A DNA stretch of 64,000 bases from Oscillospiraceae bacterium (lineage in GTDB: Bacteria; Bacillota; Clostridia; Oscillospirales; Ruminococcaceae). The stretch spans positions 1 to 64,000 of the forward strand of contig JALEMR010000053.1 in assembly GCA_022768245.1 (NCBI GenBank), read 5' to 3'. Positions 26,031 to 38,019 of the stretch are shown here, one piece after another. The position numbers and the translations under genes were made by a program. Below the pieces are notes generated by a model. That model did no database searches. It was not told where the DNA came from and saw only the letters and a list, made by a program, of their open reading frames with translations. Position 1 is the stretch's first letter. Each line of letters opens with the position of its first letter.

Positions 26031-27734
26031 TCAGCTGTGGACCGCAGGTTCGATCATCTCGCTCACCATTACGTTAAGCGCTGTGGTGGCGTCTGCGACT
26101 TCCTTCATTGCCTCGCGGATAGTGGTGGAATTTGCTGCGCTGTCGTCGATGAGCACGTTCAGCGAATCTATGGCTACCTGAAGCTTTTCCAGCGTGGATA
26201 CCAGAATCGGAAGATTATCCGAATCTATGCTCTCGCAGCTGCTGCAGAAGCCAACTATCTTCGAAAGGATATCCTTTACAACAGAAGAACGGCTCTGAGA
26301 CTGACGATTCGCGTCGTCAATATTGTACAGGCTCGCATAGATGTTCTCGATATCCGCAAGCAGATGATTTGCGTATGCACTTACCTTTTCGGCGATCTCC
26401 GTCATTTCTCCGACCTTTGCGGTCACAGACGACGAGCCGCCTCCCGATGCAGACTGAGCGTACTTTATGCAGTTCTCGGGAACGTTCAGACCAAGATACA
26501 GCTTTTCCGCCATTTCGGCACAGGTCCTGCAGCCGCATGCGCCGCAGTTTGTCTTTCTTTCCTTTTCGTCCACCATGCCCATTTTCAGGTATGCGGTGTT
26601 GAGGTCCTCGGCAAGTATCTTTACGGAACCGCTGCCGTTTTTCTTGACCTCGCGCATAAAGCTCTTGACGTTGAATATATCGTCAAACTTCTTGAACTGC
26701 TTATCGGGGCCGTTCATGATGCCTGTTTTTCTGCGGCTTCTTGCGTCAAGCTCCTGCTGATGAAGAACGTCCTGTATCGTAAAGGAATTGGTATCCCTGT
26801 CCATACCGGGACCTACCGCGCAGCCCATGCCGCAGGAAAGGCAGTCCAGCAGTACGGGATGCACATGCTTCGGCGTGGACGCAAACTCGTCCACGCAGTC
26901 ATATGCGTGATCTCCTGCGCAGGAGGAGATATTGACCTCGGGCTCTCTTGCCCAGAGATTGTCTCTGAGACCCGAAGGACGGATAACAGTGGCTCCGAGA
27001 GTGCCTTCCTCCTCGTCGAAATTATATGTTGCGGGAGCGTCGGGGTTCTTCTTGCCGAAGTTTACCTTTCTGCGGATAAGCTCCTCCTCGAGACGCTTGA
27101 AGGTCACGTTATATTCGATAAGATTGCTTTCGCCCAGATCGGTCCTTGTTGCTATGCAGGAATTCAGCACGGCGATGGAATAATTTACCTTAAGATAGGT
27201 CCTGATATATACTGCCATGCAGGCAGCAGGTCCGTACACGGGGGAAACGTCGGAGATAAGCTCCTGCTTGTAGGTGGTAACGTAATTCACGATGGAAGGG
27301 CAATGGGACGAAACGGCATACTTCATCTTGTTCTGTTCGATGGCGCGGAGATTAGCCCATGAGCATATATCGCCGCCCAGCGACATATCATAGATAGCGA
27401 ATACGCCCTCCTGCTTAAGCCATTTGAGCACCTCTGTCCAGGTTTCGGGGAATGCCGTCCTGATGGCAGGGGATACGATAAGGACAACTCTTTTCTTGTT
27501 GATATCCTTGAAAAACTTATCGGTATCGTCGTCGAAATCCCTTGCGTCGTGGGGACATGCATGCAGACATTTTCCGCACACTATGCATTTATCGTCGTTT
27601 ACCTCCACTATCCTTCTGCCGTCCTCAAGTGTCCTGAATGCATTTGCCTCGGGCGCAGGACAGCTTCTTACGCAGGCGCCGCAGCCCGTACATTTATCGG
27701 CAATAACAGAAATAAGCTTTTGCAAAGCAAACAT
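26031..27734 (-). CDS. Sensor-type [FeFe]-hydrogenase homologue with ferredoxin domain
   Basis: 567 residues. Two N-terminal [4Fe-4S] motifs (CTGCGACVRSC, CIVCGKCLHAC), then an H-domain whose three motifs are changed: L1 SSHCPSI, L2 NSCIATRTDLG, L3 DCLSCGMGCAVGPG. Next is an Fe-S motif of Fes/RnfB type (CGACGCRTCAEMAEKLYLG), and the end (about 430-567) is helical like a signalling coil. This order matches group C (HydS-like) proteins thought to sense redox or H2 rather than turn it over. No PAS domain is present. A link to hydrogen metabolism is inferred. Confidence 0.82.
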   Translation of the reverse strand: MFALQKLISVIADKCTGCGACVRSCPAPEANAFRTLEDGRRIVEVNDDKCIVCGKCLHACPHDARDFDDDTDKFFKDINKKRVVLIVSPAIRTAFPETWTEVLKWLKQEGVFAIYDMSLGGDICSWANLRAIEQNKMKYAVSSHCPSIVNYVTTYKQELISDVSPVYGPAACMAVYIRTYLKVNYSIAVLNSCIATRTDLGESNLIEYNVTFKRLEEELIRRKVNFGKKNPDAPATYNFDEEEGTLGATVIRPSGLRDNLWAREPEVNISSCAGDHAYDCVDEFASTPKHVHPVLLDCLSCGMGCAVGPGMDRDTNSFTIQDVLHQQELDARSRRKTGIMNGPDKQFKKFDDIFNVKSFMREVKKNGSGSVKILAEDLNTAYLKMGMVDEKERKTNCGACGCRTCAEMAEKLYLGLNVPENCIKYAQSASGGGSSSVTAKVGEMTEIAEKVSAYANHLLADIENIYASLYNIDDANRQSQSRSSVVKDILSKIVGFCSSCESIDSDNLPILVSTLEKLQVAIDSLNVLIDDSAANSTTIREAMKEVADATTALNVMVSEMIEPAVHS

Positions 27735-27932
27735 CTCCTTAAAAAAAGTTCCGAATTAAAATCATACAAAAATATGTATTATATTTCAATTATACATACT
27801 AATTATAACAGAATTTCTTTCGCATTGCAATAGAATTTATTAAAAATATTTATTTTTTGTTGATTTTGTATAATTACTTTTCAAATGTTAAACATTTTTA
27901 CTAAATGGTTTTCCGCAGGACTATATTCATTG

Positions 27933-27961
27933 TTGACAAAAAAATCGTAGTGTGCTATAAT
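27933..27961 (+). promoter_or_regulatory. Consensus promoter of ricT
   Basis: TTGACA at 27933-27938, 17-base spacer, TATAAT at 27956-27961. Confidence 0.85.
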
Positions 27962-28030
27962 GAAGATACGGGCGCGAAGTGCGTCCGATTTCCGGGAAAC
28001 AACGATTTTTATTGATAAAATGGAGTTATT

Positions 28031-28897
28031 ATGACTGAAATTATTGGAGTCCGCTTCAGAAGCGCGGGCAAGGTTTATTATTTTTCGCCGAAGGGCGAAA
28101 AGCTTAAGACAGGCGACAGGGTCATCGTGGAGACCTCCCGCGGCGTTGAATGCGGCGAGGTCGTTATCCCTAACCGCGGAGTGGGCGAGGATAAGCTGGT
28201 GGCTCCCGTCAAGGAGATAATCCGCACGGCGACCCCTGCCGACCTCAAAACTGTTGAGCAGAACAAGGCTAAGGAAAAAAATGCCATGAAGGTGTGTCAG
28301 GAAAAGATAGCCGCTCACAAGCTCAATATGAAGCTGGTGGACGTGGAATGCACCTTCGACAACAATAAGATGCTCTTCTACTTCACCGCCGAGAGCAGAG
28401 TGGATTTCCGCGAGCTGGTCAAGGACCTGGCTTCGGTATTCCGCACAAGGATAGAGCTGCGGCAGATAGGCGTCCGCGATGAGGCGAAAATGCTTGGCGG
28501 ATTGGGCGTTTGCGGCAGACCCTTCTGCTGCAAGGCGTTCCTCGGCGATTTTCAGCCCGTTTCCATTAAAATGGCAAAGGAACAGGGGCTTTCTCTCAAT
28601 CCTACCAAGATATCCGGCACCTGCGGACGGCTCATGTGCTGCCTGAAATACGAGCAGGACTGCTACGAGGAGCTTTTAAAGGTCACTCCAAAGGTGGGCG
28701 CATACGTTAAGACTCCCGACTTCAAGGGCTACGTGGAGGAGGTAAATCTTCTGACGGGCATGCTTAAGGTAAAGCGGGAAAAATCCGACGACGCTCCCAT
28801 ATCCATCAGCAAGGACGAGGTCGAGGTCATCCGCGACGGCAGGATACGCGTGGATAAGGACGAGATACGTGCTCTGCGCGGTCTGGAGGATAAATGA
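28031..28897 (+). CDS. ricT: RicT (YaaT) family protein, PSP1 domain
   Basis: 288 residues with the PSP1 C-terminal domain: ELRQIGVRDEAKMLGGLGVCGRPFCC and GTCGRLMCCLKYE, the cysteine-rich core. In Bacillus RicT joins RicA and RicF in a complex carrying [4Fe-4S] clusters that promotes RNase Y-dependent mRNA maturation and affects sporulation and competence. ricA and ricF are not adjacent. A heptamer-like repeat (AATCAGC units) follows the stop. Confidence 0.92.
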   Translation: MTEIIGVRFRSAGKVYYFSPKGEKLKTGDRVIVETSRGVECGEVVIPNRGVGEDKLVAPVKEIIRTATPADLKTVEQNKAKEKNAMKVCQEKIAAHKLNMKLVDVECTFDNNKMLFYFTAESRVDFRELVKDLASVFRTRIELRQIGVRDEAKMLGGLGVCGRPFCCKAFLGDFQPVSIKMAKEQGLSLNPTKISGTCGRLMCCLKYEQDCYEELLKVTPKVGAYVKTPDFKGYVEEVNLLTGMLKVKREKSDDAPISISKDEVEVIRDGRIRVDKDEIRALRGLEDK

Positions 28898-28979
28898 GCG
28901 GATATTAGCAATCAGCAATCAGCGGTCAGCCGCTTGCTGATCGCTGCGAACTGCTTATAAGAAAGGAGTGAATACTGCA

Positions 28980-29201
28980 ATGAAAAACAGCTTATTCGGC
29001 TTTGAACCGCATTCGTCGGAGGGAGAAAGGTCCGTATGCAGCGGGATACAGGTCGCTATCCTTGTGCTGTCCGCACTTTCTCTGATAATCAGTGCGGCGA
29101 GACTTATCTACGACGTGTTCGGCGATAAGCTCCGCAGGGACGATTACGAGGATTACGAAGACTATGACTTCGATCCCTCGGATATCTACGACACAGAATA
29201 A
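28980..29201 (+). CDS. Small membrane protein with acidic tail
   Basis: 73 residues. Start at ATG 28980 (GAAAGGAG upstream). One membrane helix (about 22-45, VAILVLSALSLIISAARLIY) and a tail rich in Asp/Glu/Tyr (DDYEDYEDYDFD). No family recognised. Confidence 0.65.
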   Translation: MKNSLFGFEPHSSEGERSVCSGIQVAILVLSALSLIISAARLIYDVFGDKLRRDDYEDYEDYDFDPSDIYDTE

Positions 29202-29303
29202 GAATACCCATTTTAAATGGTATGCTCACATCGACATTCACACAGGCGGGAACTGCGGCAATGCATTTTTCCCCGCCGCATTTCGGAAAGGAATATATAA
29301 CAA

Positions 29304-30266
29304 ATGGCAGATAACAACACATATAACGCCGCTCCTGCGGGCGGTGCGGGAAAAACAGTCGGAAAAATAGTCACCGCAGTCATTGTACTGCTTGTGGTTC
29401 TGGTAGTGCTCTTCAACACCTTTACCACCGTTGACGCGGGTCACAGCGGAGTTGTGACTACCTTCGGAAAGGTATCTCCCAACGTGCTCTCCGAGGGGCT
29501 TCACACCAAGATACCCTTTATCCAGGAGATAATCCAGATAGACAACCGCGTGCTTAAGGCGGAGGTCGAGTGCAGCTCCGCTTCCAAGGATCTGCAGACC
29601 GTTTCCAGCACTATCGCGCTGAACTACCGCGTCAGAAACGAAAGCTCAGCGGATATCTACCGAAACGTGGGTCTTGATTACGAGAGCATTATCATCGCGC
29701 CCGCTATCCACGAGTGCGTCAAGGCGGTCACCGCAAAGTTTACCGCCGAGGAGCTTATCACCTCACGTCAGTCGATAAGCGACCAGATGAAGGAACAGCT
29801 CTCCGAAAAGATAAGCTCCTACGGCATCGAGGTGCAGATATTCAACATAATCTCCTTCGACTTCACAGCCGAGTACAACGCGGCTATCGAGGCTAAGCAG
29901 ACCGCTCAGCAGAACGCTCTTAAGGCGGAGCAGGACCTCCAGAGAGTTAAGGTCGAGGCGGAGCAGACTGTGGCAAAGGCTCAGGCAGAAGCGGAGGCTT
30001 ATCGTCTGAAATCACAGGAGCTCACACCCCAGATGATACTTATGGAATACATAGACAAGTGGGACGGAAAGCTTCCTTCTATGGTCTCGGGGGACGGGAC
30101 CTCGGCTATGATAGACGTGACTTCGCTGCTTGAACAGTTCGAAGAGGAACAGTCAGGGAGCGGAAACACCTCCGAAAGCACAAGCACATACACAGCTCCC
30201 GCTGTCACCACCGAAGCAGCTCCCGCGGAGGAGCCTGCCGAAGAGGACGGCGAGGATATCGAATAA
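29304..30266 (+). CDS. Prohibitin/stomatin-like SPFH protein
   Basis: 320 residues. Membrane anchor at about 20-42, then the SPFH domain (AGHSGVVTTFGKVSPNVLSEGLHTKIPF) and a coiled coil (about 190-240, AIEAKQTAQQNALKAEQDLQRV). The C-terminal 50 residues are Ser/Thr/Pro/Glu-rich. SPFH proteins form membrane scaffolds and often modulate proteases. No FtsH or NfeD partner is beside it. Confidence 0.88.
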   Translation: MADNNTYNAAPAGGAGKTVGKIVTAVIVLLVVLVVLFNTFTTVDAGHSGVVTTFGKVSPNVLSEGLHTKIPFIQEIIQIDNRVLKAEVECSSASKDLQTVSSTIALNYRVRNESSADIYRNVGLDYESIIIAPAIHECVKAVTAKFTAEELITSRQSISDQMKEQLSEKISSYGIEVQIFNIISFDFTAEYNAAIEAKQTAQQNALKAEQDLQRVKVEAEQTVAKAQAEAEAYRLKSQELTPQMILMEYIDKWDGKLPSMVSGDGTSAMIDVTSLLEQFEEEQSGSGNTSESTSTYTAPAVTTEAAPAEEPAEEDGEDIE

Positions 30267-30285
30267 TCATACATATTAAATGAAA

Positions 30286-30320
30286 AACGCTCGGAAGCTG
30301 CATTTTCCGAGCGCTTTTTT
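30286..30320 (+). terminator. Terminator of the SPFH gene
   Basis: AACGCTCGGAA / TTCCGAGCGCTTTTTT stem-loop. Confidence 0.8.
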
Positions 30321-30413
30321 ATCGTGAGAGTATATCCGCAAGCTCCTGTCGATGGTGGATATGCAGGAAACAGCGATCCGTACAGATACGCCGAAAACGC
30401 ATAGCTTAAACAG

Positions 30414-30644
30414 GTGTCTTCTTTCGAGGGCGAAACGTCCAAGCTCACGGTTCAGTTCGTCCGCATCAGCGATGAATCCCACAGCCGGAGCGAATACATC
30501 GAGGCTATCCGTGACAAGATAGACAAGGTATTGGGCTATGTTTCCGCTGCCGCGGTAAGCTCTCAGGAAAGCGCCGCTTCCGCGGAGGAGCTCAACGGTC
30601 AGGCTTCCGCGCTCAAGGATATGGTCAAGAAATTCGGGGCTTGA
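30414..30644 (+). pseudogene. Remnant of a methyl-accepting chemotaxis protein C-terminus
   Basis: The last 40 codons read VSSQESAASAEELNGQASALKDMVKKF, the typical C-terminal end of an MCP signalling domain. Everything before is unrelated or out of frame, and there is no start with a ribosome site. Probably debris of a lost chemoreceptor gene. Confidence 0.65.
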
Positions 30645-30745
30645 ATCGGTTGACAGTGAAAAATGCCGCAGGTACGGTGAATCGTATCTGCGGCGTTTAC
30701 GTTGATATGACCGGAATAGCTGACAGTTTAATAACTGTTAACTGT

Positions 30746-30781
30746 AAAAAAATCTCCGTATCCGAAACGGATACGGAGATG
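30746..30781 (-). terminator. Terminator of tRNA-Arg
   Basis: Minus strand ATCTCCGTATCC / GGATACGGAGAT followed by seven T. Confidence 0.85.
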
Positions 30782-30784
30782 CAG

Positions 30785-30858
30785 TGCGCTGTGGGGGACT
30801 CGAACCCTCGGCCTACTGATTCGTAGTCAGTCACTCTATCCAACTGAGCTAACAACGC
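30785..30858 (-). tRNA. tRNA-Arg (ACG)
   Basis: Acceptor GCGTTGT/ACAGCGC, D arm GCTCAGTTGGATAGAGT, anticodon stem ACTGA/TCAGT with loop CTACGAA (anticodon ACG), T loop GTTCGAG. CCA is not encoded. Confidence 0.95.
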
Positions 30859-30932
30859 TTGCCAATCAGCATATTTAATTATATACCAACCGCAGGCGTT
30901 TGTCAAGTGGTTTGGATTATTTTACAATTTGT

Positions 30933-31556
30933 TCACAAAATTGCCGACAGTCCGTACTGCTCCGCAACAAAGCAGTAATACTTATACGGCACGAAATAGC
31001 CCTTGCCTACCGCGCAGACAGGACATCTTTCGGGAGGATTGCCCTTATGGACATTCCCGCAGTTTAAACACATCCACTCGGTATCTTCATTTCCCGTGAA
31101 CAGCCGGGAATCCTCCATGAGCTTCGCAAAGCAGGCGAAACGCTTTCCGTGAGTTTCCTCTATCTTCGCTATCATTTCGAAGCTGTAAGCCGCTGCCCCG
31201 AAGCCCTCCTCACGGGCAGTCTTCGCAAAGGACGGATATACCGACTCGAATTCCTCGTACTCGTTATGCACTGCCGCACGCAGCAGCTTTTCGGGCTCGC
31301 CGTAATTATCCACGGGATAGCCTGCGTCGGGAATGACGATATTCGTTCCCGAAAGGCTCTTAAGATGGTCGTAGAATATCTTCGCGTGCTCCTTTTCCTG
31401 ATTCGCTGTCAGCGTGAAGATGTTGTACAGGAAATAATAGCCCTTCTTCTTCATTTCATCGGCGGCGAAGGTGTATCTGTTCCGCGCCTGGCTTTCTCCC
31501 GCAAAGGCTCTCATGAGATTGATTGCGGTCTCGCTTTTGGAAAAATCGGTTGACAT
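30933..31556 (-). CDS. Rubrerythrin
   Basis: 207 residues. Start set at ATG 31556 after GGAGG. Four-helix diiron domain with EXXH-type ligands (AFAGESQARNRY, ANQEKEHAKIFY, HNEYEEFE, IAKIEETHGKRF), then a rubredoxin-like iron site CLNCG..CPVC at the C-terminus. Reduces hydrogen peroxide in anaerobes. Its reductant, usually NADH via rubredoxin, is not encoded nearby. Confidence 0.93.
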   Translation of the reverse strand: MSTDFSKSETAINLMRAFAGESQARNRYTFAADEMKKKGYYFLYNIFTLTANQEKEHAKIFYDHLKSLSGTNIVIPDAGYPVDNYGEPEKLLRAAVHNEYEEFESVYPSFAKTAREEGFGAAAYSFEMIAKIEETHGKRFACFAKLMEDSRLFTGNEDTEWMCLNCGNVHKGNPPERCPVCAVGKGYFVPYKYYCFVAEQYGLSAIL

Positions 31557-31728
31557 TGTAATTCCTCCCGTATATTGATATACAGCTATCATGCGCATTT
31601 CGGGCGGATATATTCATGTTCCGCGAATTTTTTTTGTACATCATTCGGAAAAATGCACAAAAAATATTGAACTGAATTATATTATTTTGCGTATTGATTT
31701 AAAGTGAAAAATATGTAATGCAATTCCC

Positions 31729-31757
31729 TTGACAAAAATCAGGGCTTGAGTTATAAT
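31729..31757 (+). promoter_or_regulatory. Consensus promoter of secA
   Basis: TTGACA at 31729-31734, 17-base spacer, TATAAT at 31752-31757. Confidence 0.85.
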
Positions 31758-31822
31758 AGATATAATACGTATATTGTATTCATTTGCCGAAGTATAATTT
31801 GAATTAAGGTGGAATAAAGTAA

Positions 31823-34555
31823 ATGGGACTTTTAGACGGACTGTTCGGAAATTACAGCAAGCGGGAGCTTAAAAAGATAGAACCTATCAAGGATAAGGTC
31901 CTCGCTCTCGATGAGGAATATACCAACCTTTCAGAAACTGAACTGAAGGGCAAGACCAAGGAATTCAAGGAGCGACTTGAGGGCGGCGAGTCTCTCGACA
32001 GCATCATGCCTGAGGCTCTCGCTACCGTTAGAGAGGCTGCATGGCGCGTTCTCGGCAAGAAGCCGTTCCCTGTGCAGATAGTGGGCGCTATCGTCCTCCA
32101 GCAGGGACGTATCGCCGAAATGAAGACGGGTGAGGGTAAAACTCTCGTTGCCTGCTGCGCTTCCTATCTTAACGCTCTTGAGGGCAAGGGCTGCCACGTC
32201 GTTACCGTTAACGACTATCTGGCTAAGTCTCAGTCCGAGGAAATGGGCAAGGTGTACCGCTATCTCGGTATGACTATCGGCTGCATTCTCCACGATATGG
32301 ACAACGACGAGCGCCGCGAGGCTTACAACTGCGATATCACATACGGTACCAACAACGAATTCGGCTTCGATTATCTCCGTGACAACATGGTCATCTACAA
32401 GGCCGAAAAGGTACAGAGAGATTTTCACTTCGCTATCGTGGACGAGGTGGACTCTATCCTCATAGATGAGGCGCGTACTCCTCTTATCATCTCGGGCAAG
32501 GGCGATAAGTCCACCGAGCTTTACACTCAGGCGGATAAGTTCGCAAAGACCTTAAAGCCCTACGTTGTCGTTGAAATGGACGACAAGCAGGATCAGGAGG
32601 ATCTGGCCGAGGATTACGACTATATCATCGACGAAAAGGCAAAGACTGCCACTATCACCCGTCAGGGCGTTAAAAAGGCGGAAAAGGCGTTCAATGTTGT
32701 AAATCTTTACGACGCCGAGAATTCCACGCTCCTTCATCACATCAACCAGGCTCTTAAGGCCAACGGCGTTATGAAGAACAACATCGACTACATCGTCAAG
32801 GACGGCGAGGTCATCATCGTTGACGAGTTCACGGGACGTCTTATGATGGGACGCCGCTTCAACGACGGTCTTCATCAGGCTATCGAAGCCAAGGAGGGCG
32901 TTAAGGTCGCTCATGAATCCAAGACTATGGCGAGCATCACCTTCCAGAATTTCTTCCGCCTCTATCACAAGCTGTCCGGTATGACCGGTACCGCTATGAC
33001 CGAGGAGGACGAGTTCAGAGAGATATACAAGCTGGACGTTATCGAGATACCCACGAACCGTCCCGTTCAGAGAATAGATCATCACGACGTTATCTACAAG
33101 ACCGAAAACGGCAAGTTCAAGGCGGCTATCGACAAGATAGTCGAGTGCCACGAAAAGGGACAGCCTGTTCTGGTGGGCACCATATCTATCGACAAGTCCG
33201 AAAAGCTTTCCAAAATGCTGAATCAGCGCGGCATCAAGCATCAGGTCCTCAACGCAAAGCAGCATGAGAAGGAAGCTCAGATAGTCGCTCAGGCAGGTCA
33301 GTTGGGTGCGGTCACTATCGCTACAAACATGGCAGGACGCGGTACCGATATCCTGCTGGGCGGTAACGCCGAGTTCCTCGCCAAGGCGGATATGCGCAAG
33401 CTCGGCATGGAAGAGGAGCTTATCAACGAGGCTGTTGGCTTTGCCGATACCGACGACGAGGAGGTGCTCGCCGCAAGAGCCAAGTACAAGGAGCTTTACG
33501 ACAAGCATAACGATGTCATCAAGGAAAAGGCGGAAAAGGTCAAGGAAGCGGGAGGACTCTTTATCCTCGGCACCGAGCGCCATGAATCACGCCGTATAGA
33601 TAATCAGCTCAGAGGACGTGCGGGACGTCAGGGCGACCCCGGCGAAAGCCAGTTCTTCCTCTCGTTGGAGGACGACCTTATGCGTCTGTTCGGCGGCGAC
33701 AAGCTCACAGGCATGATGGAGACCCTCAACGTGGAAGAGGATATGCCTATCGAGTCCAAGATGCTCACAAAGGTCATCGAATCCGCGCAGAAGAAGGTCG
33801 AGGGACGCAACTTCGGCATCAGAAAGAACGTCCTCAACTACGACGACGTTATGTCCACTCAGCGCCAGATCATCTACGATCAGAGAGCTAAGGTACTTAA
33901 CGGCGAGGATATCCACGAGTACATCCTTAAGATGATAACCGACTGGATAAACGACGGCGTAAATCAGTACATCATCGAAGGCGTTTCCAAGGATGAATGG
34001 AATCTCGACGGTCTCCGCGAGCATTTCAGAGGACTGCTCACCACCTCCGACGATTTCAAGTTCACCGTTGAGGAGCTTGAAAACACCGAGAAGGAAGATA
34101 TCGTCAAGACTCTTAATGACAGGGCTCTTGATTACTATAACAAGCGTGAGGAGTCCATCGGCAGCGATGTGCTCAGAGAGCTTGAAAGAGTTATTCTCCT
34201 TAAGGTCGTTGACCTTAAGTGGATGGCTCACATCGACGATATGGACGAGCTCAGAAAGGGTATCGGACTGCGTGCCTTCGGACAGAAGAACCCCGTTGTC
34301 GAGTACCGCTATGAGGGCTTCGAGATGTTCGACGCTATGATAGAATCTATCCGCGAGGAGACCGTTCGTCTGCTCTTCACTATCCAGCTTAAGAACAACG
34401 AACAGCCTAAGCGCGAGAGAGTCGCTCAGATAGACGCTCCCGGCTCGGGCAGCGGCACAGGCGGCAGACGCGTTAAGAAGGTCGGAAGAAACGATCCCTG
34501 TCCCTGCGGCAGCGGCAAGAAGTTCAAGAACTGCTGCGGAAGAGACCTTAAGTAA
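31823..34555 (+). CDS. secA: Preprotein translocase ATPase SecA
   Basis: 910 residues, full length. Walker [24 protein letters not shown], helicase motifs [14 protein letters not shown] and [13 protein letters not shown], and the zinc-binding end [15 protein letters not shown]. It drives Sec export at the membrane. Monocistronic with a strong promoter. A GC-rich hairpin at 34566-34597 follows the stop but has a weak T run. Confidence 0.98.
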   Translation: MGLLDGLFGNYSKRELKKIEPIKDKVLALDEEYTNLSETELKGKTKEFKERLEGGESLDSIMPEALATVREAAWRVLGKKPFPVQIVGAIVLQQGRIAEMKTGEGKTLVACCASYLNALEGKGCHVVTVNDYLAKSQSEEMGKVYRYLGMTIGCILHDMDNDERREAYNCDITYGTNNEFGFDYLRDNMVIYKAEKVQRDFHFAIVDEVDSILIDEARTPLIISGKGDKSTELYTQADKFAKTLKPYVVVEMDDKQDQEDLAEDYDYIIDEKAKTATITRQGVKKAEKAFNVVNLYDAENSTLLHHINQALKANGVMKNNIDYIVKDGEVIIVDEFTGRLMMGRRFNDGLHQAIEAKEGVKVAHESKTMASITFQNFFRLYHKLSGMTGTAMTEEDEFREIYKLDVIEIPTNRPVQRIDHHDVIYKTENGKFKAAIDKIVECHEKGQPVLVGTISIDKSEKLSKMLNQRGIKHQVLNAKQHEKEAQIVAQAGQLGAVTIATNMAGRGTDILLGGNAEFLAKADMRKLGMEEELINEAVGFADTDDEEVLAARAKYKELYDKHNDVIKEKAEKVKEAGGLFILGTERHESRRIDNQLRGRAGRQGDPGESQFFLSLEDDLMRLFGGDKLTGMMETLNVEEDMPIESKMLTKVIESAQKKVEGRNFGIRKNVLNYDDVMSTQRQIIYDQRAKVLNGEDIHEYILKMITDWINDGVNQYIIEGVSKDEWNLDGLREHFRGLLTTSDDFKFTVEELENTEKEDIVKTLNDRALDYYNKREESIGSDVLRELERVILLKVVDLKWMAHIDDMDELRKGIGLRAFGQKNPVVEYRYEGFEMFDAMIESIREETVRLLFTIQLKNNEQPKRERVAQIDAPGSGSGTGGRRVKKVGRNDPCPCGSGKKFKNCCGRDLK

Positions 34556-34662
34556 AATATCATTACGCTGCCTGTCGGTTCGGGCAGGCGGCGCTTTCTG
34601 AAAAATGTCACAGATCTGCGGACATATTATCCGTTGAACATAAAGAAAAGAGGAACTGTCAG

Positions 34663-35832
34663 ATGCTTATCAAGGAATGTAAAGACGAGCTTGAAAATCA
34701 TATAATCCCGTTCTGGGACGCACTCAGGGACGACGAAAACGGAGGATTTTACGGTCAGATGGACAACGACCTCGTTCTCGACAGGAAGGGTACTAAGGGC
34801 GTTATCCTCAATTCGAGGATACTTTGGTTCTACTCTTCGGTGTACCGTTCGATCGGCGGAGAGAAGAATCTGGACAATGCCCGTCATGCCTATGAATTTC
34901 TCCGCGACAGGTGCGTTGACCGCGAAAACGGCGGAGTGTACTGGATGATGAATTACGACGGCACCGTAAACGACAGCATGAAGCATACATATAATCAGGC
35001 ATTCGCTATCTACGCGCTTTCCACCTACTTCCTTGCATGCGGCGACAAGGACGCTCTCACGCTGGCATTTGAGCTTTTTGACACCGTCGAGGAAAAATGC
35101 ACCGACGATATCGCTTACATGGAGGCCTTCTCCAAGGACTGGCAGCTTATCGAAAACGACGCCCTTTCCGAAAACGGTCTTATGGCGGACAAGACCATGA
35201 ATACCGTCCTTCATCTTATCGAAGGCTATACCGTGCTTTTCGAAGCGTCGAAGGACAAGCGGGTCGAGGAAAGGCTCCGCTTCCTGCTGGATATCACCGC
35301 GGACAAGATCTACGATGCGCAGAACCACAAGCTCAAGGTATTCTTTGATGTGGACCTTGACGTTATCGGCGATATCTATTCATACGGTCACGATATCGAG
35401 GCAACATGGCTCATCGACAGAGCCTGCGAGACTATCGGCGATGAGAAGCTCATCAAGGACTGGCAGGAGAAGAATCTTAAGATAGCGGAGAAGATATATA
35501 ACGTCGCTCTCGAAAACGGCGCGGTCAACAACGAGCGCGAAAACAACGTTATCGACCGCAAAAGAGTATGGTGGGTGCAGGCGGAGAGTATCGTAGGATT
35601 CATCAATGCGTATTCTCACTGCGGCGATAAAAAGTATCTGGAAGCAGCTTCCTCCGTGTGGAGCTGGATAAAGGATTTCCAGATCGACAAGCGCAGCGGC
35701 GGCGAATGGTGGGCAGAGGTGGACTTCACCGGAAAGCCTATGACAAGCTTCACCATGGTAAACGAATGGAAATGCCCCTATCATAACGGAAGAATGTGCC
35801 TCGAAGTGATGGCGAGAGGCGTAGATGCCTGA
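34663..35832 (+). CDS. ce: Cellobiose 2-epimerase
   Basis: 389 residues, the same length as the Ruminococcus albus enzyme. (alpha/alpha)6 barrel with catalytic His243 and Glu246 in YGHDIEATW and His374 in CPYHNGRM, and substrate residues HTYNQAF and RVWWVQAE. Converts cellobiose to 4-O-glucosyl-mannose for cleavage by mannosylglucose phosphorylase. It stands alone here, without a phosphorylase or mannanase next to it. N-acylglucosamine 2-epimerase is the wider family but fits less well. Confidence 0.93.
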   Translation: MLIKECKDELENHIIPFWDALRDDENGGFYGQMDNDLVLDRKGTKGVILNSRILWFYSSVYRSIGGEKNLDNARHAYEFLRDRCVDRENGGVYWMMNYDGTVNDSMKHTYNQAFAIYALSTYFLACGDKDALTLAFELFDTVEEKCTDDIAYMEAFSKDWQLIENDALSENGLMADKTMNTVLHLIEGYTVLFEASKDKRVEERLRFLLDITADKIYDAQNHKLKVFFDVDLDVIGDIYSYGHDIEATWLIDRACETIGDEKLIKDWQEKNLKIAEKIYNVALENGAVNNERENNVIDRKRVWWVQAESIVGFINAYSHCGDKKYLEAASSVWSWIKDFQIDKRSGGEWWAEVDFTGKPMTSFTMVNEWKCPYHNGRMCLEVMARGVDA

Positions 35833-35907
35833 TAAAATATAAGCTTACCCCGGTTGTTTTCAGTTTCACCCCAGTTTAAATTTTAATAAGTCGGAGATGA
35901 TCTGTTT

Positions 35908-36207
35908 ATGGCGCTTGTAAATATGATGGAAATTATTGCTCGTCAGAAGCTTGATGATATGCTGGAAAAAATGGACTGCTGCAAATGCGAGAAATGTTAT
36001 CTGGATACTCTTGCTTATGCTCTGAACAATCTGAAGCCTATGTATGTCAATTCCAAGGAGGGAGAGCTTTTCTCCAAGGTCAGGAGCTTGTCATATCAGG
36101 GCTCTGTGGATATCGACGTGGCGATTGCGACGGCGATAAACATAGTGTCATCATCTCCTCATCATGAAAAGACTGCGGACGGAAATCCCGACGGTCAGGC
36201 TGTGTGA
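35908..36207 (+). CDS. ComFB-like late competence protein
   Basis: 99 residues. ComFB pattern: N-terminal helix, a cysteine pair set MDCCKCEKCYLDTLAYALNNLKP and a C-terminal helix with DVAIATAINIV. ComFB-type proteins are small zinc-containing dimers linked to competence or cyclic-nucleotide signalling in other phyla. It stands apart from comFA/comFC. Confidence 0.8.
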   Translation: MALVNMMEIIARQKLDDMLEKMDCCKCEKCYLDTLAYALNNLKPMYVNSKEGELFSKVRSLSYQGSVDIDVAIATAINIVSSSPHHEKTADGNPDGQAV

Positions 36208-36332
36208 TACGATGAATATTCGGCGCTTCATTCTTTGGAGCGCTTTTTCTGTGCTTGATACGCGGCTGCACGCATTACTGTTCAATTATATAGCTATTAT
36301 TTAGTTATTATCACGAAATGGAGAAAATCCTC

Positions 36333-36361
36333 TTGCATTTCGGCGCATTATGTGATATAAT
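36333..36361 (+). promoter_or_regulatory. Promoter of pyrG
   Basis: TTGCAT at 36333-36338, 17-base spacer, TATAAT at 36356-36361. Confidence 0.75.
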
Positions 36362-36384
36362 ATAATCCAGTGTTTATATTTTAG

Positions 36385-38007
<1,623 letters not shown>

Positions 38008-38019
38008 GAGGTGTTTCCG

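Noticed and set aside
26022..27362. Plus-strand frame of 446 codons opposite the hydrogenase homologue
   Set aside because: Antisense shadow; the minus-strand frame carries clear Fe-S motifs.
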